A stretch of 64,000 nt of DNA from Indioceanicola profundi (GTDB taxonomy: Bacteria > Pseudomonadota > Alphaproteobacteria > Azospirillales > Azospirillaceae), in contig NZ_CP030126.1 in assembly GCF_003568845.1 (NCBI RefSeq), forward strand, positions 720,501-784,500. Direction: 5' to 3'. Shown piece after piece: positions 1 through 8,699 of this stretch. A model generated the notes under the pieces. It saw only the letters and a program-made list of their open reading frames with translations. It had not been told where the DNA came from and searched no databases. Position 1 is the first letter of the stretch; every line of letters begins with the position of its first letter. The translations under genes were made by a program, and so were the position numbers.

Positions 1-1
1 C

Positions 2-2332
2 CTGCTCGTCACCGCTGCCTGCCTGCCCGCCATGGCACAGGATCAGGCTGCCGCGGATGAGGAAATGGAGGAAATCGTCGTCATCGGCGTCGCCCCGCGC
101 GGCGCCGGCCTGCCTGCGGCCCGTGTGCCCGCCAATGTGGTGACCCTCGGGAATGAGGAGATCGACCGTCCCGGCGCCGGTACGCTGGCGGAGGCGCTGA
201 CCCGCCGGCTGGGCAGCATTTCCAGCGTCGACAGCCTGGGCAATCCCCTGCAACAGGGCGTTACCGTCCGCGGCTTCACCGCAGCGCCGGCACTGGGCGA
301 ACCGCAGGGCGTCGCCGTCTATCAGGGCGTCATGCGCGCGAACGAGGCGTTCGGCGACGTCGTGCAGTGGGACCTGCTGCCGACCTTCGCCATCGACCAA
401 GTGCAGGTCATCCCAGGCTCCAGCCCCACCTACGGGCCGAACACCATCGGCGGCGCTGTCGTTCTGACCATGAAGAACGGCTTTACAGCGCCAGGCCTGG
501 GGGCGGAGGTCGTGGCCGGTTCCCATGGGCGCCTGTCCGGCACGGCGGAAGCCGGCGGCGTGGTCGGCGACAATATCGGCATCTATGCCGGCGCGAACTA
601 TGTCGAGGATGATGGCTGGCGCGACCAGACCGACAGCGAGATCCTGCGCGGCTACGCCGATCTGGCATGGCGGGCGGAGGGGACGGAGATTGGCCTCGGC
701 CTCAACGCCGCCCGGTCGGAGCTGGCCGGCAACGGCCCGGCCCCGTTGGACCTTCTGGAGGTGGATCGGAATGCCGTCTTCACCTATCCGGACCGAACCG
801 AGAGCGAGCTGTTTGCCGCCACCCTTCGCGCCTCCACCGAGCTGGGCCGTGGCCTGACGATCCAGGGCGGCGGCTATTTCCGCAAGCTCGACCGCGACAC
901 GGTCAATGGCGATCAGGCCGAGTTCGAGGAATGCGAGGACTTTGTCGGCCTGATCCCCGGCTTCATCGCCCCGGCGGAGTCCCTGTGCTTCGGCGCGGAG
1001 GTGGAAGAGGAGGATGGCGAGCTGGAGGTGGAGGGCGACCCCGCCATCCTGCTGGACGCCAACGGCAATCCGGTGCTGGAGCAGGAGATCGACGCCGACG
1101 CCGTCTTCAACCGCACCAGGACCGAAACGGAAAGCTGGGGCGGCAGCGGCCAGCTTGCCTGGACCGGCAAGCTGGGCGGCATGGACAATGTCCTGATCGT
1201 CGGCGGCACCATGGACTGGGCGGAAACCAGCTACGCCAGCGGCTCGGAACTCGGCTTCCTTCAGCCCGACCGCGGCACCACCAGCCTTGGCATCGAGATC
1301 GGGAACGAGGAGTTCAATGTCGGGCTGGAGACGCGCAGCCTGCTCTACGGCCTCTATGTCAGCAATACCCTCTCGCTGACCCCAGACCTGCATGTCACCG
1401 GCGCACTGCGCTGGAACCGGGCGGACCTGGAACTGCGGGACCAGATCGGCACGGCCCTAAATGGCGACCATGCCTATGCCCGCGTCAGCCCCGGCGTCGG
1501 CGTGACCTGGAATGCCAACAAGGCCGTGACGCTCTACGGCAGCTATACGGAGAGCGAGCGCATCCCGACCCCGGCGGAACTGTCCTGCGCCGATCCGGAA
1601 CGGCCCTGCCGCTTCCCCAACGCCTTCCTGGCCGATCCGCCGCTGGACGAGGTGATCGCCCGGACCTTCGAGGTCGGGGCGCGGGGCGATCTCGACATGG
1701 ACGATGCGGGAATGGTGAACTGGTCCGTGGCCGGCTTCCGCACGCGCAACAGCGACGACATCATCTTCATCTCCGCCGGTCCCATCGTCGGAACCGGCTA
1801 TTTCGACAATGTCGGCGATACCGAGCGCTGGGGCGTGGAGGCGAATATCAATGGCGAGATCGGTCCCGTCTCCTGGTATGCCAGCTACACCTATGTGAAG
1901 GCGACGTTCGAGACCGCCCTGTCCATCCAGGCCCCGGACAATCCCTTCTCGGATGAGGAGGGGGAGATCGCGGTGGAACCGGGTGACCGCATTCCGGGTG
2001 TCCCGCTGCACAGCTTCAAAGCCGGCGCCGACGTCGCAGTGACCGACGCGTTTACTGTGGGGGCGGAGCTGATCGCCTCTTCCAGCCGTTATCTCCGCGG
2101 GGACGAGGCGAACCTGGACGACCCCGTGGACGGCTTCGCGATCATCAATGCCGAGGCCGGTTACAGGCTGGGCAGGATCGAGATTTTCGGCCGGGTACAG
2201 AACGTCTTCGATACGGATTACGAGACGTTCGGCATCTTCGGAGAGGCGGATGAGCTGGGTTTCGAGAATCCGCGCTTCCTCTCTCCCGGCGCGCCGCGGA
2301 CCTGGTTGGTTGGCGCACGGGCGCGCTTCTGA
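2..2332 (+). CDS. TonB-dependent outer-membrane receptor (5' partial)
   Basis: Outer-membrane beta-barrel that would import a scarce ligand using TonB energy. The frame is open from base 2; residues before the ATG at 32 read like the end of a signal peptide (LLVTAACLPAMAQ), so the true start lies left of the window. A TonB-box-like segment (EEIVVIG) follows the cleavage site, then a plug domain of about 130 residues with typical VRGF and GPNTIGGAV motifs, then a long barrel ending in the aromatic ARARF. The gene sits at the edge of a PQQ/lanthanide alcohol dehydrogenase locus. Two ligands therefore fit: PQQ itself (as for PqqU/YncD) or a lanthanide complex (as for LutH). The sequence alone does not decide, and siderophore import is also possible. 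A strong hairpin follows the stop. Confidence 0.88.
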   Translation: MLVTAACLPAMAQDQAAADEEMEEIVVIGVAPRGAGLPAARVPANVVTLGNEEIDRPGAGTLAEALTRRLGSISSVDSLGNPLQQGVTVRGFTAAPALGEPQGVAVYQGVMRANEAFGDVVQWDLLPTFAIDQVQVIPGSSPTYGPNTIGGAVVLTMKNGFTAPGLGAEVVAGSHGRLSGTAEAGGVVGDNIGIYAGANYVEDDGWRDQTDSEILRGYADLAWRAEGTEIGLGLNAARSELAGNGPAPLDLLEVDRNAVFTYPDRTESELFAATLRASTELGRGLTIQGGGYFRKLDRDTVNGDQAEFEECEDFVGLIPGFIAPAESLCFGAEVEEEDGELEVEGDPAILLDANGNPVLEQEIDADAVFNRTRTETESWGGSGQLAWTGKLGGMDNVLIVGGTMDWAETSYASGSELGFLQPDRGTTSLGIEIGNEEFNVGLETRSLLYGLYVSNTLSLTPDLHVTGALRWNRADLELRDQIGTALNGDHAYARVSPGVGVTWNANKAVTLYGSYTESERIPTPAELSCADPERPCRFPNAFLADPPLDEVIARTFEVGARGDLDMDDAGMVNWSVAGFRTRNSDDIIFISAGPIVGTGYFDNVGDTERWGVEANINGEIGPVSWYASYTYVKATFETALSIQAPDNPFSDEEGEIAVEPGDRIPGVPLHSFKAGADVAVTDAFTVGAELIASSSRYLRGDEANLDDPVDGFAIINAEAGYRLGRIEIFGRVQNVFDTDYETFGIFGEADELGFENPRFLSPGAPRTWLVGARARF

Positions 2333-2362
2333 CCGCCGACAATTTGCACCTCCCGCAGACTT

Positions 2363-2392
2363 GGGGCCGCCCTCGGGCGGCCCCTTCTTTTT
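2363..2392 (+). terminator. Rho-independent terminator after the TonB receptor
   Basis: A perfect 10-bp stem (ggggccgccc / gggcggcccc, 2-nt loop) is followed by a T-rich tail (ttcttttt). It lies 30 bp after the receptor stop and just before the end of the convergent DUF2927 gene. Confidence 0.85.
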
Positions 2393-2405
2393 GGGAGGCC
2401 CGGGA

Positions 2406-3149
2406 TCATCGGGCGGTCAGCTTTTCCCGCAGGATCGGCGGCATCAGGGCCAGCGCCTCTTCGCGCGTCAGGCCGGGGGTCAGGCGCTCATCATACAGGG
2501 TGCGGACCAGGATGCGGTCGGCATCGCCCAACCGCTGATATCCCACATGGTCGTTCAGCGCCGTGGAGATGTCCTCCACCTCTCCGAACAGTCCGAAGGA
2601 CTGCAGCAGCTCCTCCAGGATGCAGGCGCGGGCCACGGCGTCACCGGTGTTGCCGGCATTGATATGAATATCGGAGCGCACCATCCGCCCCTCGCGGCTG
2701 ACCGGCAGGGCGATGCAGGTGAAGGCGCGGTCGTCGGGATTGACCGGCGACACGAAGAAGGGCCAGTACTGCTTGCGCCAGGTCAGCATCAACTCGATGT
2801 CGCCGCGGTTCAGGGTGGCGACTTCGACCCGGATTTCGATGCCGCTCGCCTCGCTGAGGTCGGCTGCGACCAGATCCACATGCTCCAGGAAATCCCCGGC
2901 GGCGTCGCCGCGCACGACGACGCGGATCGGCTTGGTCCAGCGGGTCAGCACCCGCTCCCGCTTGTTCTCGTCGAAGAGGATGCCATCATCGAAGATGTGG
3001 GCCAGCCTCATCTCCCAGACATCGTCGGCGGCCACCGGCTCCGGCCACGTATAGACCTCCCGCTGAGCGAGTGCCGGAGCAATCCCGGACATGGCAAGAA
3101 ACAATGCCGCCAGACCGGCGCAGCGGACCAGGAATCGGGGCAGCCTCAT
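2406..3149 (-). CDS. Secreted DUF2927-family protein
   Basis: Predicted exported protein of 247 residues and unknown function. I start it at the ATG at 3149, because this gives a clean Sec signal peptide (MRLPRFLVRC then a hydrophobic stretch ending APALAQ). The open frame extends further upstream, but that extension is low-complexity and not protein-like. The C-terminal third has the DUF2927 pattern: a Cys followed by EELLQSFGLFGE and a STALND segment, which vaguely resembles a zincin-like active-site helix without a clear HExxH. It faces the TonB receptor convergently and is transcribed in the same direction as the EthD gene upstream. Function unknown; a cell-envelope or periplasmic role is inferred only from the signal peptide. 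Confidence 0.75.
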   Translation of the reverse strand: MRLPRFLVRCAGLAALFLAMSGIAPALAQREVYTWPEPVAADDVWEMRLAHIFDDGILFDENKRERVLTRWTKPIRVVVRGDAAGDFLEHVDLVAADLSEASGIEIRVEVATLNRGDIELMLTWRKQYWPFFVSPVNPDDRAFTCIALPVSREGRMVRSDIHINAGNTGDAVARACILEELLQSFGLFGEVEDISTALNDHVGYQRLGDADRILVRTLYDERLTPGLTREEALALMPPILREKLTAR

Positions 3150-3225
3150 GGACGCCTCCAGGACAGGTTGGCAGTGCACCAACCGTCCTGGAGGAGGAGT
3201 GTTGCAGGTTCCCGTCCCCGCCCGC

Positions 3226-3522
3226 TCAGACGCTGTAGTGAAGCAGGGTGACCCCGCCGCTGGCATAGTTGGAGATATCGCCGGCCACGGCCTGCCCCTC
3301 GGGTGAGGAAAGCGCGTTGTTCATCGCGTCCGCGTCTGCGAACTCCCCCTCGAAGATGCAGAAATAGGGGCTGTCGCCGCCCACGGCCGCCACGTCGTAG
3401 CTGAAGCGGTGGGCCTGCAGGCCCGGCATCTTCTGCGCCAGGGGCACATGCACCCGCTCATAATAATCCTTGAAGTGGGCGGGGTCCTTCGGGTGTCCGT
3501 AGAGTGCCACCAGCTTGTGCAT
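3226..3522 (-). CDS. EthD-domain small protein
   Basis: 98-residue protein of the EthD/dimeric alpha-beta-barrel fold, with the typical pattern [23 protein letters not shown] near the N-terminus and a C-terminal beta-strand. I chose the ATG at 3522, not the in-frame TTG two codons earlier, because GGAGG lies 7 nt upstream of the ATG (3530-3534). EthD-like proteins are common beside PQQ alcohol dehydrogenase and aldehyde dehydrogenase genes, but their biochemical role is not established. The gene is divergent from the aldehyde dehydrogenase at 3829 and shares its 306-bp upstream region, which suggests common regulation. Confidence 0.85.
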   Translation of the reverse strand: MHKLVALYGHPKDPAHFKDYYERVHVPLAQKMPGLQAHRFSYDVAAVGGDSPYFCIFEGEFADADAMNNALSSPEGQAVAGDISNYASGGVTLLHYSV

Positions 3523-3828
3523 CCTCAATCCTCCCTTGACTTGTCGTTGTGCGCAGCATGCGCGGCGATCCTGCCGCTGTCACCGGCGCGGCGGCGGTAC
3601 GCCCGTCGGCCCAGAGGCGCAGAACCCCAGTGGATTGCATCTCCACCCTCGCCAGTATCGCAATGCGACTATGGTGGGGTAAAGCCCCGACCGGCGGTAC
3701 GGCGCCGCCGGGGGCTGGAAGGCGGCTTGTCAGAAAGTCGAATTTACGGGGAAGGGGCTGCGGACCGACAGTCAGGTCCAAGGCCCGGGAGGGGCCGGTC
3801 CGTCAACCGTGCTGCTGGGGAGATTGCC
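3523..3828. promoter_or_regulatory. Divergent promoter region with candidate operator
   Basis: 306 bp without a gene between the EthD gene (leftward) and the aldehyde dehydrogenase (rightward). Bases 3768-3781 (ACAGTCAGGTCCAA) resemble the site found upstream of the PQQ dehydrogenase (GTACTAAGGTCCAA; 10 of 14 positions match). No convincing sigma-70 box pair was recognised. The operator role is inference. Confidence 0.4.
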
Positions 3829-5349
3829 GTGCTGCACCAAGCCCTCGAGAAGCTCAAGTCGAGCGTCGCCCTGCGTTCCAAGTACGACAACTTCATCGGC
3901 GGCCAGTTCGTGCCCCCGGTGCAGGGCCGCTACTTCGACAACATCTCGCCGGTCACCGGCAAGGTTGTCTGCCAGATTGCCCGTTCCACCTCCGAGGACA
4001 TCGAGCTGGCGCTCGATGCCGCCCACAAGGCGAAGGATGCCTGGGGCCGCACCCCGGTCGCCCAGCGCGCGGCGCTGCTGAACAAGATCGCCGACCGGAT
4101 GGAAGAGCGCCTCGACCTGCTGGCGCTGGTCGAAACCGTCGACAACGGCAAGCCGATCCGCGAGACCACCGCCGCGGACATCCCGCTGGCCATCGACCAT
4201 TTCCGCTATTTCGCCGCCTGTGTCCGCGCGCAGGAAGGCAGCCTGGCGGAGATCGACCACGATACGGTCGCCTACCATTTCCATGAGCCGCTGGGCGTGG
4301 TCGGTCAGATCATCCCCTGGAACTTCCCCATCCTGATGGCCGCCTGGAAGCTGGCCCCGGCGCTGGCCGCCGGCAATTGCGTCGTGCTGAAGCCGGCCGA
4401 GCAGACCCCGATGGGCATCATGGTGTTCGCGGAGCTGATCGCCGACATCCTGCCGCCGGGCGTGCTGAACATCGTCAACGGCTTCGGCATCGAGGCCGGC
4501 AAGCCGCTGGCCCAGAACAAGCGCATCTCCAAGATCGCCTTCACCGGTGAGACCACCACCGGTCGGCTGATCATGCAGTACGCCTCCGAGAACATCATCC
4601 CGGTTACGCTGGAGCTGGGCGGCAAGTCGCCGAACATCTTCTTCGCCGACGTGATGGCCGAGGATGACGACTTCCTGGACAAGGCCCTGGAAGGCTTCGC
4701 GATGTTCGCCCTGAACCAGGGCGAGGTCTGCACCTGCCCCAGCCGCGCGCTGGTGCATGAGAAGATCTACGACCGCTTCATGGAGAAGGTCGTCGCCCGC
4801 GTTCAGTCCATCAAGCAGGGCAGCCCGCTGGACGCCACCACCATGATCGGCGCCCAGGCCAGCAATGATCAGATGGAGAAGATCCTCTCCTACATCGACA
4901 TCGGCCGCGGCGAGGGGGCGAATGTCCTGACCGGCGGTGCCCGCGCCCATCTGGGCGGCGAGCTGGAAGAGGGCTTCTACGTGCAGCCGACCATCCTGGA
5001 AGGCCACAACAAGATGCGCGTCTTCCAGGAGGAGATCTTCGGGCCGGTCGTGTCGGTCACGAAGTTCAAGACCGACGAGGAGGCGCTTTCCATCGCCAAT
5101 GACAGCCTGTACGGGCTGGGCGCGGGCGTGTGGAGCCGCGACGGCAACCGCGCCTACCGCTTCGGCCGTGAAATCCAGGCCGGCCGCGTCTGGACCAACT
5201 GCTACCACATGTACCCGGCCCATGCGGCCTTCGGCGGCTACAAGCAGTCCGGCATCGGTCGCGAGACCCATAAGATGATGCTGGACCACTATCAGCAGAC
5301 CAAGAACCTGCTGGTCAGCTACAGCCCGAAGGCGCTGGGCTTCTTCTAA
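3829..5349 (+). CDS. exaC: NAD-dependent aldehyde dehydrogenase, ExaC/AcoD type
   Basis: Oxidises the aldehyde made by the periplasmic alcohol dehydrogenase to the acid in the cytoplasm, using NAD. The 506-residue length is the usual size of the AcoD/ExaC subgroup. I start at the GTG at 3829 because GGGGAG lies 6 nt upstream; the longer open frame upstream is not protein-like. Visible motifs are the NAD-binding GQIIPWNFP segment, the catalytic-Glu motif LELGGKSPN, the catalytic Cys301 in the subgroup hallmark GEVCTCPSR, and the C-terminal [15 protein letters not shown]779 gene follows directly, as in many ExaC/AcoD loci. The assignment to ethanol-type substrates comes from the PQQ context; AcoD (acetoin pathway) is the close alternative. 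Confidence 0.9.
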   Translation: MLHQALEKLKSSVALRSKYDNFIGGQFVPPVQGRYFDNISPVTGKVVCQIARSTSEDIELALDAAHKAKDAWGRTPVAQRAALLNKIADRMEERLDLLALVETVDNGKPIRETTAADIPLAIDHFRYFAACVRAQEGSLAEIDHDTVAYHFHEPLGVVGQIIPWNFPILMAAWKLAPALAAGNCVVLKPAEQTPMGIMVFAELIADILPPGVLNIVNGFGIEAGKPLAQNKRISKIAFTGETTTGRLIMQYASENIIPVTLELGGKSPNIFFADVMAEDDDFLDKALEGFAMFALNQGEVCTCPSRALVHEKIYDRFMEKVVARVQSIKQGSPLDATTMIGAQASNDQMEKILSYIDIGRGEGANVLTGGARAHLGGELEEGFYVQPTILEGHNKMRVFQEEIFGPVVSVTKFKTDEEALSIANDSLYGLGAGVWSRDGNRAYRFGREIQAGRVWTNCYHMYPAHAAFGGYKQSGIGRETHKMMLDHYQQTKNLLVSYSPKALGFF

Positions 5350-5360
5350 GCCGCGCCGTT

Positions 5361-5456
5361 CCGTAGGTCGGATCGGGCTTGGCGATGATCCGACATGGTG
5401 GTGACAGTTCTGCACCGCTGTGTCGGATCGGCGCCTTCGGATTGATCCGACCTATG
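5361..5456. repeat. Pair of REP-like palindromes (copies A and B)
   Basis: Two imperfect palindromes, one at 5361-5395 and one at 5421-5456. Each contains GTCGGATC and GATCCGAC arms. They face opposite ways, giving a BIME-like pair. Further copies occur at 32821-32855 and 45399-45433. They lie between the aldehyde dehydrogenase stop and the DUF779 start. Confidence 0.75.
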
Positions 5457-5492
5457 GCTCTCGCCTACTGGCAGCAAACCGGGAGCAGACCC

Positions 5493-5882
5493 ATGGTCGA
5501 GCGCGTCGTCGCAACGCCTGCCGCGGAAGAGCTGATCGCGCGGTTGAAGGCGATCCATGGGAAGCTGATGTTCCACCAGTCGGGCGGGTGCTGCGACGGG
5601 TCCGCCCCGATGTGCTACCCGGCAGGGGAGTTCAAGGTCGGCGGCAGCGACGTCTTCCTGGGGCGCATCGCCGGTTGCCCGGTCTATATCGGGGCCGCCC
5701 AGTTCGAGTACTGGTCCCACACCCAATTGATCATCGACGCGGTGCCCGGCCGCGGGGCCGGATTCTCCCTGGAAGCGCCGGAGGGCATGCGCTTCCTGAC
5801 CCGCGGGCGGGTCTTCAGTGATGCGGAGGCCGAGGATCTCCTCGCCCTTGGGCCTCCTGCACGGGGTGATGGCGTTCATTAG
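5493..5882 (+). CDS. DUF779 protein, aldehyde dehydrogenase partner
   Basis: 129-residue soluble protein of the DUF779 (COG3564) family, whose genes usually follow AcoD/ExaC-type aldehyde dehydrogenases. The ATG at 5493 is preceded by GGGAG with a 7-nt spacing. The upstream open frame runs through the REP-like repeats and is not coding. The conserved Cys-rich segment MFHQSGGCCDGSAPMC is present and could bind a metal. Its role is not established; a helper or stability function for the dehydrogenase is inferred only from conserved linkage. Confidence 0.88.
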   Translation: MVERVVATPAAEELIARLKAIHGKLMFHQSGGCCDGSAPMCYPAGEFKVGGSDVFLGRIAGCPVYIGAAQFEYWSHTQLIIDAVPGRGAGFSLEAPEGMRFLTRGRVFSDAEAEDLLALGPPARGDGVH

Positions 5883-5913
5883 GACCTTCCTCCTGGCCAT
5901 TGCCCGTCCCTAT

Positions 5914-5942
5914 GCCGCCGGCTGCCACCGGCGGCCTTTTTT
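5914..5942 (+). terminator. Rho-independent terminator after DUF779
   Basis: Stem gccgccgg / ccggcggc with a short loop, followed directly by ctttttt. It ends the aldehyde dehydrogenase-DUF779 unit 32 bp after the stop. Confidence 0.9.
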
Positions 5943-6076
5943 GTGTCCGCACTCGGCCAGGTGGGGTGGACCTTCGTTCTATTTCCTTGTGGGCCGGCGG
6001 ACGCCATCATCATGGTAGGAACGAAAAGTGCCGCCGGACCATGGACAAGGCACACGCGCTGGGAGGCGCACCCGAG

Positions 6077-7084
6077 ATGATGACGTTGCGGCAGGTGGAG
6101 ATCTTCTGGGCCATCGCCCATGCCGACAGCCTGACCAAGGCCAGCAAAATCCTGGGCCTCGCCCAACCCTCCATGTCCCAGCAATTGGCGAAACTGGAGG
6201 AGGAGACAGGCACGAAGCTGTTCACCCGTATCAACAACAGCATGGAACTGACCGACGCCGGCCGTTTCTTCCTGCGCAAGGCCGAGGCGATCCTGGCCAA
6301 TGTGGACGAGGCGACGGCCGGTATGCGGGAGTTCGGCCAGGGTCAGCGCGGCATCATTTCCATCGGCATGCTGACTTCGGTGGGGCGCACCATCATGCCG
6401 CGCGCCCTGGTGAAGGCGGCGGCCCTGATGCCCGGCGTGGAAATCGACATCCATGAGGTAGCGCCGGCCGAAGCTATGGAGCTGCTGTATGGGCGGCGCA
6501 TCAATATGGCGATCCTGGGGGGAAACTCCGTCGCTTCCACCAGCGCCTCCTTCCAACAGGTCGATCTGCTGACCGATCCGCAGGTGCTTGCCGTCCCGCG
6601 CCGCCTGAACCTGTCGGAAGTCGAGGTGCCGGAGCGCGACCTGACGGAAGCCGATCTGCGCATCCTGAACAACTGTATCCAGTTCAATTTCGGCACCCAG
6701 CGCAGCCGGCGGGTGGAGCAATGGTATCGGGACCACCTGCCGCGGCACCAGGTTCTGTGCCAGACGCGCACTTACGAGGTTGCCCTGTCCATGGTGGATG
6801 CGGGGGCCGGCGTGGCTCTGGTGCCGGCCCTGGCGGCGAAGCTCGGCCCGGCCCAGGACTATGATGTCCGCCTCTACCGCGTCGACATGCCGGAGCGCCG
6901 TCTGGTCGCGCTGGCCCCGCCGCAGACCTTGCGGGTCGATCTCTATGCCCGGTTCCTCGCCATCCTGAAGGAAGCGGCGGAGGAGGTGGAGTTGCCGACG
7001 GTGGAAGCCACGCCGCCCTTCCTCCGCCCCGACTGCCCGCGCCGCCCCGTGCCCGATCAGCGCCCGTCCCTGTTCGGCGCGTAA
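6077..7084 (+). CDS. LysR-family transcriptional regulator
   Basis: 335-residue DNA-binding regulator. The N-terminal winged helix-turn-helix starts MMTLRQVEIFWAIAHADS and continues with SLTKASKILGLAQPSMSQQLAKLE; a periplasmic-binding-protein-like effector domain follows. LysR proteins normally begin right at this MTLRQ stretch. GGGAGG lies about 10 nt before the ATG at 6077, so I prefer it to the in-frame ATG at 6041, which has no ribosome site. The C-terminal 25 residues are Pro/Arg-rich and probably disordered. It sits between the aldehyde dehydrogenase unit and the cupin/pqq genes in the same direction. A role in controlling one of these is inference; effector unknown. Confidence 0.9.
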   Translation: MMTLRQVEIFWAIAHADSLTKASKILGLAQPSMSQQLAKLEEETGTKLFTRINNSMELTDAGRFFLRKAEAILANVDEATAGMREFGQGQRGIISIGMLTSVGRTIMPRALVKAAALMPGVEIDIHEVAPAEAMELLYGRRINMAILGGNSVASTSASFQQVDLLTDPQVLAVPRRLNLSEVEVPERDLTEADLRILNNCIQFNFGTQRSRRVEQWYRDHLPRHQVLCQTRTYEVALSMVDAGAGVALVPALAAKLGPAQDYDVRLYRVDMPERRLVALAPPQTLRVDLYARFLAILKEAAEEVELPTVEATPPFLRPDCPRRPVPDQRPSLFGA

Positions 7085-7167
7085 GGCAGGCCAGCCCGGC
7101 GTCCGCCTGTCTTGTCCCGTCATTCCTTCCAGCGGAGACTGGATGAACGGAACTGCGGGAGGACATC

Positions 7168-7491
7168 ATGCAGCGGACTAAGGCCGAAGACGCCATGGCC
7201 CTGGCGGACAATTCCAGCCGCTATGCGCGGCTGCTGGACCATGCCCAGGGGGATATCGGCTTTTACCGACCCGTCGGCACCGATCCGCAGCAGCCCCATC
7301 AGCGCGATGAGGCCTATATCGTTCACTCCGGCACGGGCACGTTCGTCTGCGCGGGAGAGCGGTGTGCGTTCGCGCCTGGAGACGTGCTGTATGTGCCGGC
7401 GGGGGCAGAGCACCGCTTTGAGGAGTTCAGCGACGATTTCACCACCTGGGTGGTCTTCTTCGGCCCGCGTCCGACGCCATCCGCCGGGTGA
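7168..7491 (+). CDS. Small cupin-domain protein
   Basis: 107-residue single-domain cupin. The first cupin motif is PHQRDEAYIVHSGTG and the second is FAPGDVLYVPAGAEHRF, giving plausible metal ligands (H, E, H). A strong site GGGAGGA precedes the ATG. The fold suits a small enzyme or ligand sensor, but the substrate is unknown. It stands alone between the LysR gene and pqqA, in the same direction, and could be the LysR target. Confidence 0.85.
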   Translation: MQRTKAEDAMALADNSSRYARLLDHAQGDIGFYRPVGTDPQQPHQRDEAYIVHSGTGTFVCAGERCAFAPGDVLYVPAGAEHRFEEFSDDFTTWVVFFGPRPTPSAG

Positions 7492-7661
7492 GCGGAGAGG
7501 GGTAGGCTTCTGCCCCCGGACCCGGCCGAGCCTCCAGCATCGAGCTGCGCCTATGGCAGCCATAGGCTATGGCACGCATAGATAATCCTCTGGCCCTCGA
7601 CCCGATAGGCTTTCCCAGTGCCGTCATCCTGGCGGCGGACAACAGAACTGGGAGAAGCGTC

Positions 7662-7742
7662 ATGAAGAAGTGGACCAAGCCGAAGGTCGTCGAAATCTCC
7701 GTGGGCTGCGAGATCAACTGCTACGCCTGCGCCGAGGTGTGA
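7662..7742 (+). CDS. pqqA: PQQ precursor peptide PqqA
   Basis: 26-residue ribosomal precursor of pyrroloquinoline quinone. It has the required Glu17 and Tyr21 (E-x3-Y) that PqqE cross-links. The N-terminus MKKWTKPKVVEI is typical of the family and GGGAGAAG lies just upstream. It is too short for ordinary gene callers. Three cysteines (C16, C20, C23) surround the cross-linked pair, which I do not recall from the commonly cited PqqA peptides. It is followed by pqqB after 42 bp. Confidence 0.93.
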   Translation: MKKWTKPKVVEISVGCEINCYACAEV

Positions 7743-7784
7743 GCCGGTCCGCCGCCGGTCGCGCGCAGAAAGGAGAGCCGTAGC

Positions 7785-8699
7785 ATGCGGATCATCGTTC
7801 TAGGCGCCGCGGCCGGCGGCGGTTTCCCGCAGTGGAACTGCAATTGCGGACCCTGCCGCAGGGCACGATCCGGCGACCCGCTCGCCGTACCCCGCACCCA
7901 GTCCTCGCTGGCCGTCAGCGCCGATGGCGGGCAATGGGTGCTGCTGAACGCCTCCCCCGACCTTCGCCAGCAGATGCTGGCCACCCCGGCGCTGCACCCG
8001 CGCGAGGGGCTGCGGCACAGCCCGATCGGGGCGGCGCTGCTGACCAACGGCGATGTCGACCATGTCGCCGGGCTGATCAATCTGCGGGAGGGGCACCGCT
8101 TCACCCTCTACGCCTCCGACGACATCCACGACGTGCTGCGCGCCAACAGCCTGTTCGGCGTGCTGAACCATGAGCTGGTGGAGCGCTGCCGCATGCCGCT
8201 GGATGTGGCGCAGCCCATCATGGGCGGGCAAGGGCCGACCGGCCTGACCATCCGCATGTTCCCGGTGCCGGGCAAGGTGGCCCTGTATCTGGAGGGCGCC
8301 GCCCCCGAATTGGCCGCCGTGGGCGGGCATACGGTGGGGCTGGAGGTGTCGGACGGAACGTCCAGCTTCTTCTACATCCCCGGCTGCGCCGAGGTGAGCG
8401 AGGAGCTGGCCGGGCGGATCCCCGGCGCGCCGCTGGTCTTCTTCGACGGCACCGTCTGGCATGACGAGGAGATGCGGGACGCCGGGGTCGGCACCAAGAC
8501 CGGCCGGCGCATGGGGCATCTGCCCATCTCCGGCCCGGACGGGTCGATGGCCGCGTTCGAGCGGCTGGGCATCGCCCGCAAGATCTACATCCACATCAAT
8601 AATACGAACCCGATCCTGCTGGAGGACAGCCCCCAGTACGCGGCCGTGCGCGCGGCCGGCTGGGAGGTTGCGCGGGACGGGATGGAGGTAACGCCATGA
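7785..8699 (+). CDS. pqqB: PQQ biosynthesis protein PqqB
   Basis: 304 residues, the standard length. Metallo-beta-lactamase-fold oxygenase that hydroxylates the cross-linked Glu-Tyr intermediate. The N-terminal MRIIVLGAAAGGGFPQWNC, the zinc-ribbon-like cysteines (NCNCGPCRR) and the TNGDVDHVAGL metal motif are all present. A ribosome site (AAAGGAGAG) precedes the ATG. Its stop overlaps the pqqC start in an ATGA arrangement. Confidence 0.97.
   Translation: MRIIVLGAAAGGGFPQWNCNCGPCRRARSGDPLAVPRTQSSLAVSADGGQWVLLNASPDLRQQMLATPALHPREGLRHSPIGAALLTNGDVDHVAGLINLREGHRFTLYASDDIHDVLRANSLFGVLNHELVERCRMPLDVAQPIMGGQGPTGLTIRMFPVPGKVALYLEGAAPELAAVGGHTVGLEVSDGTSSFFYIPGCAEVSEELAGRIPGAPLVFFDGTVWHDEEMRDAGVGTKTGRRMGHLPISGPDGSMAAFERLGIARKIYIHINNTNPILLEDSPQYAAVRAAGWEVARDGMEVTP

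Noticed and set aside
3772-5415. 547-codon open frame antisense to the aldehyde dehydrogenase
   Set aside because: High-GC shadow frame with His/Gln/Gly/Asp-rich non-protein composition; the plus-strand gene has full family motifs.
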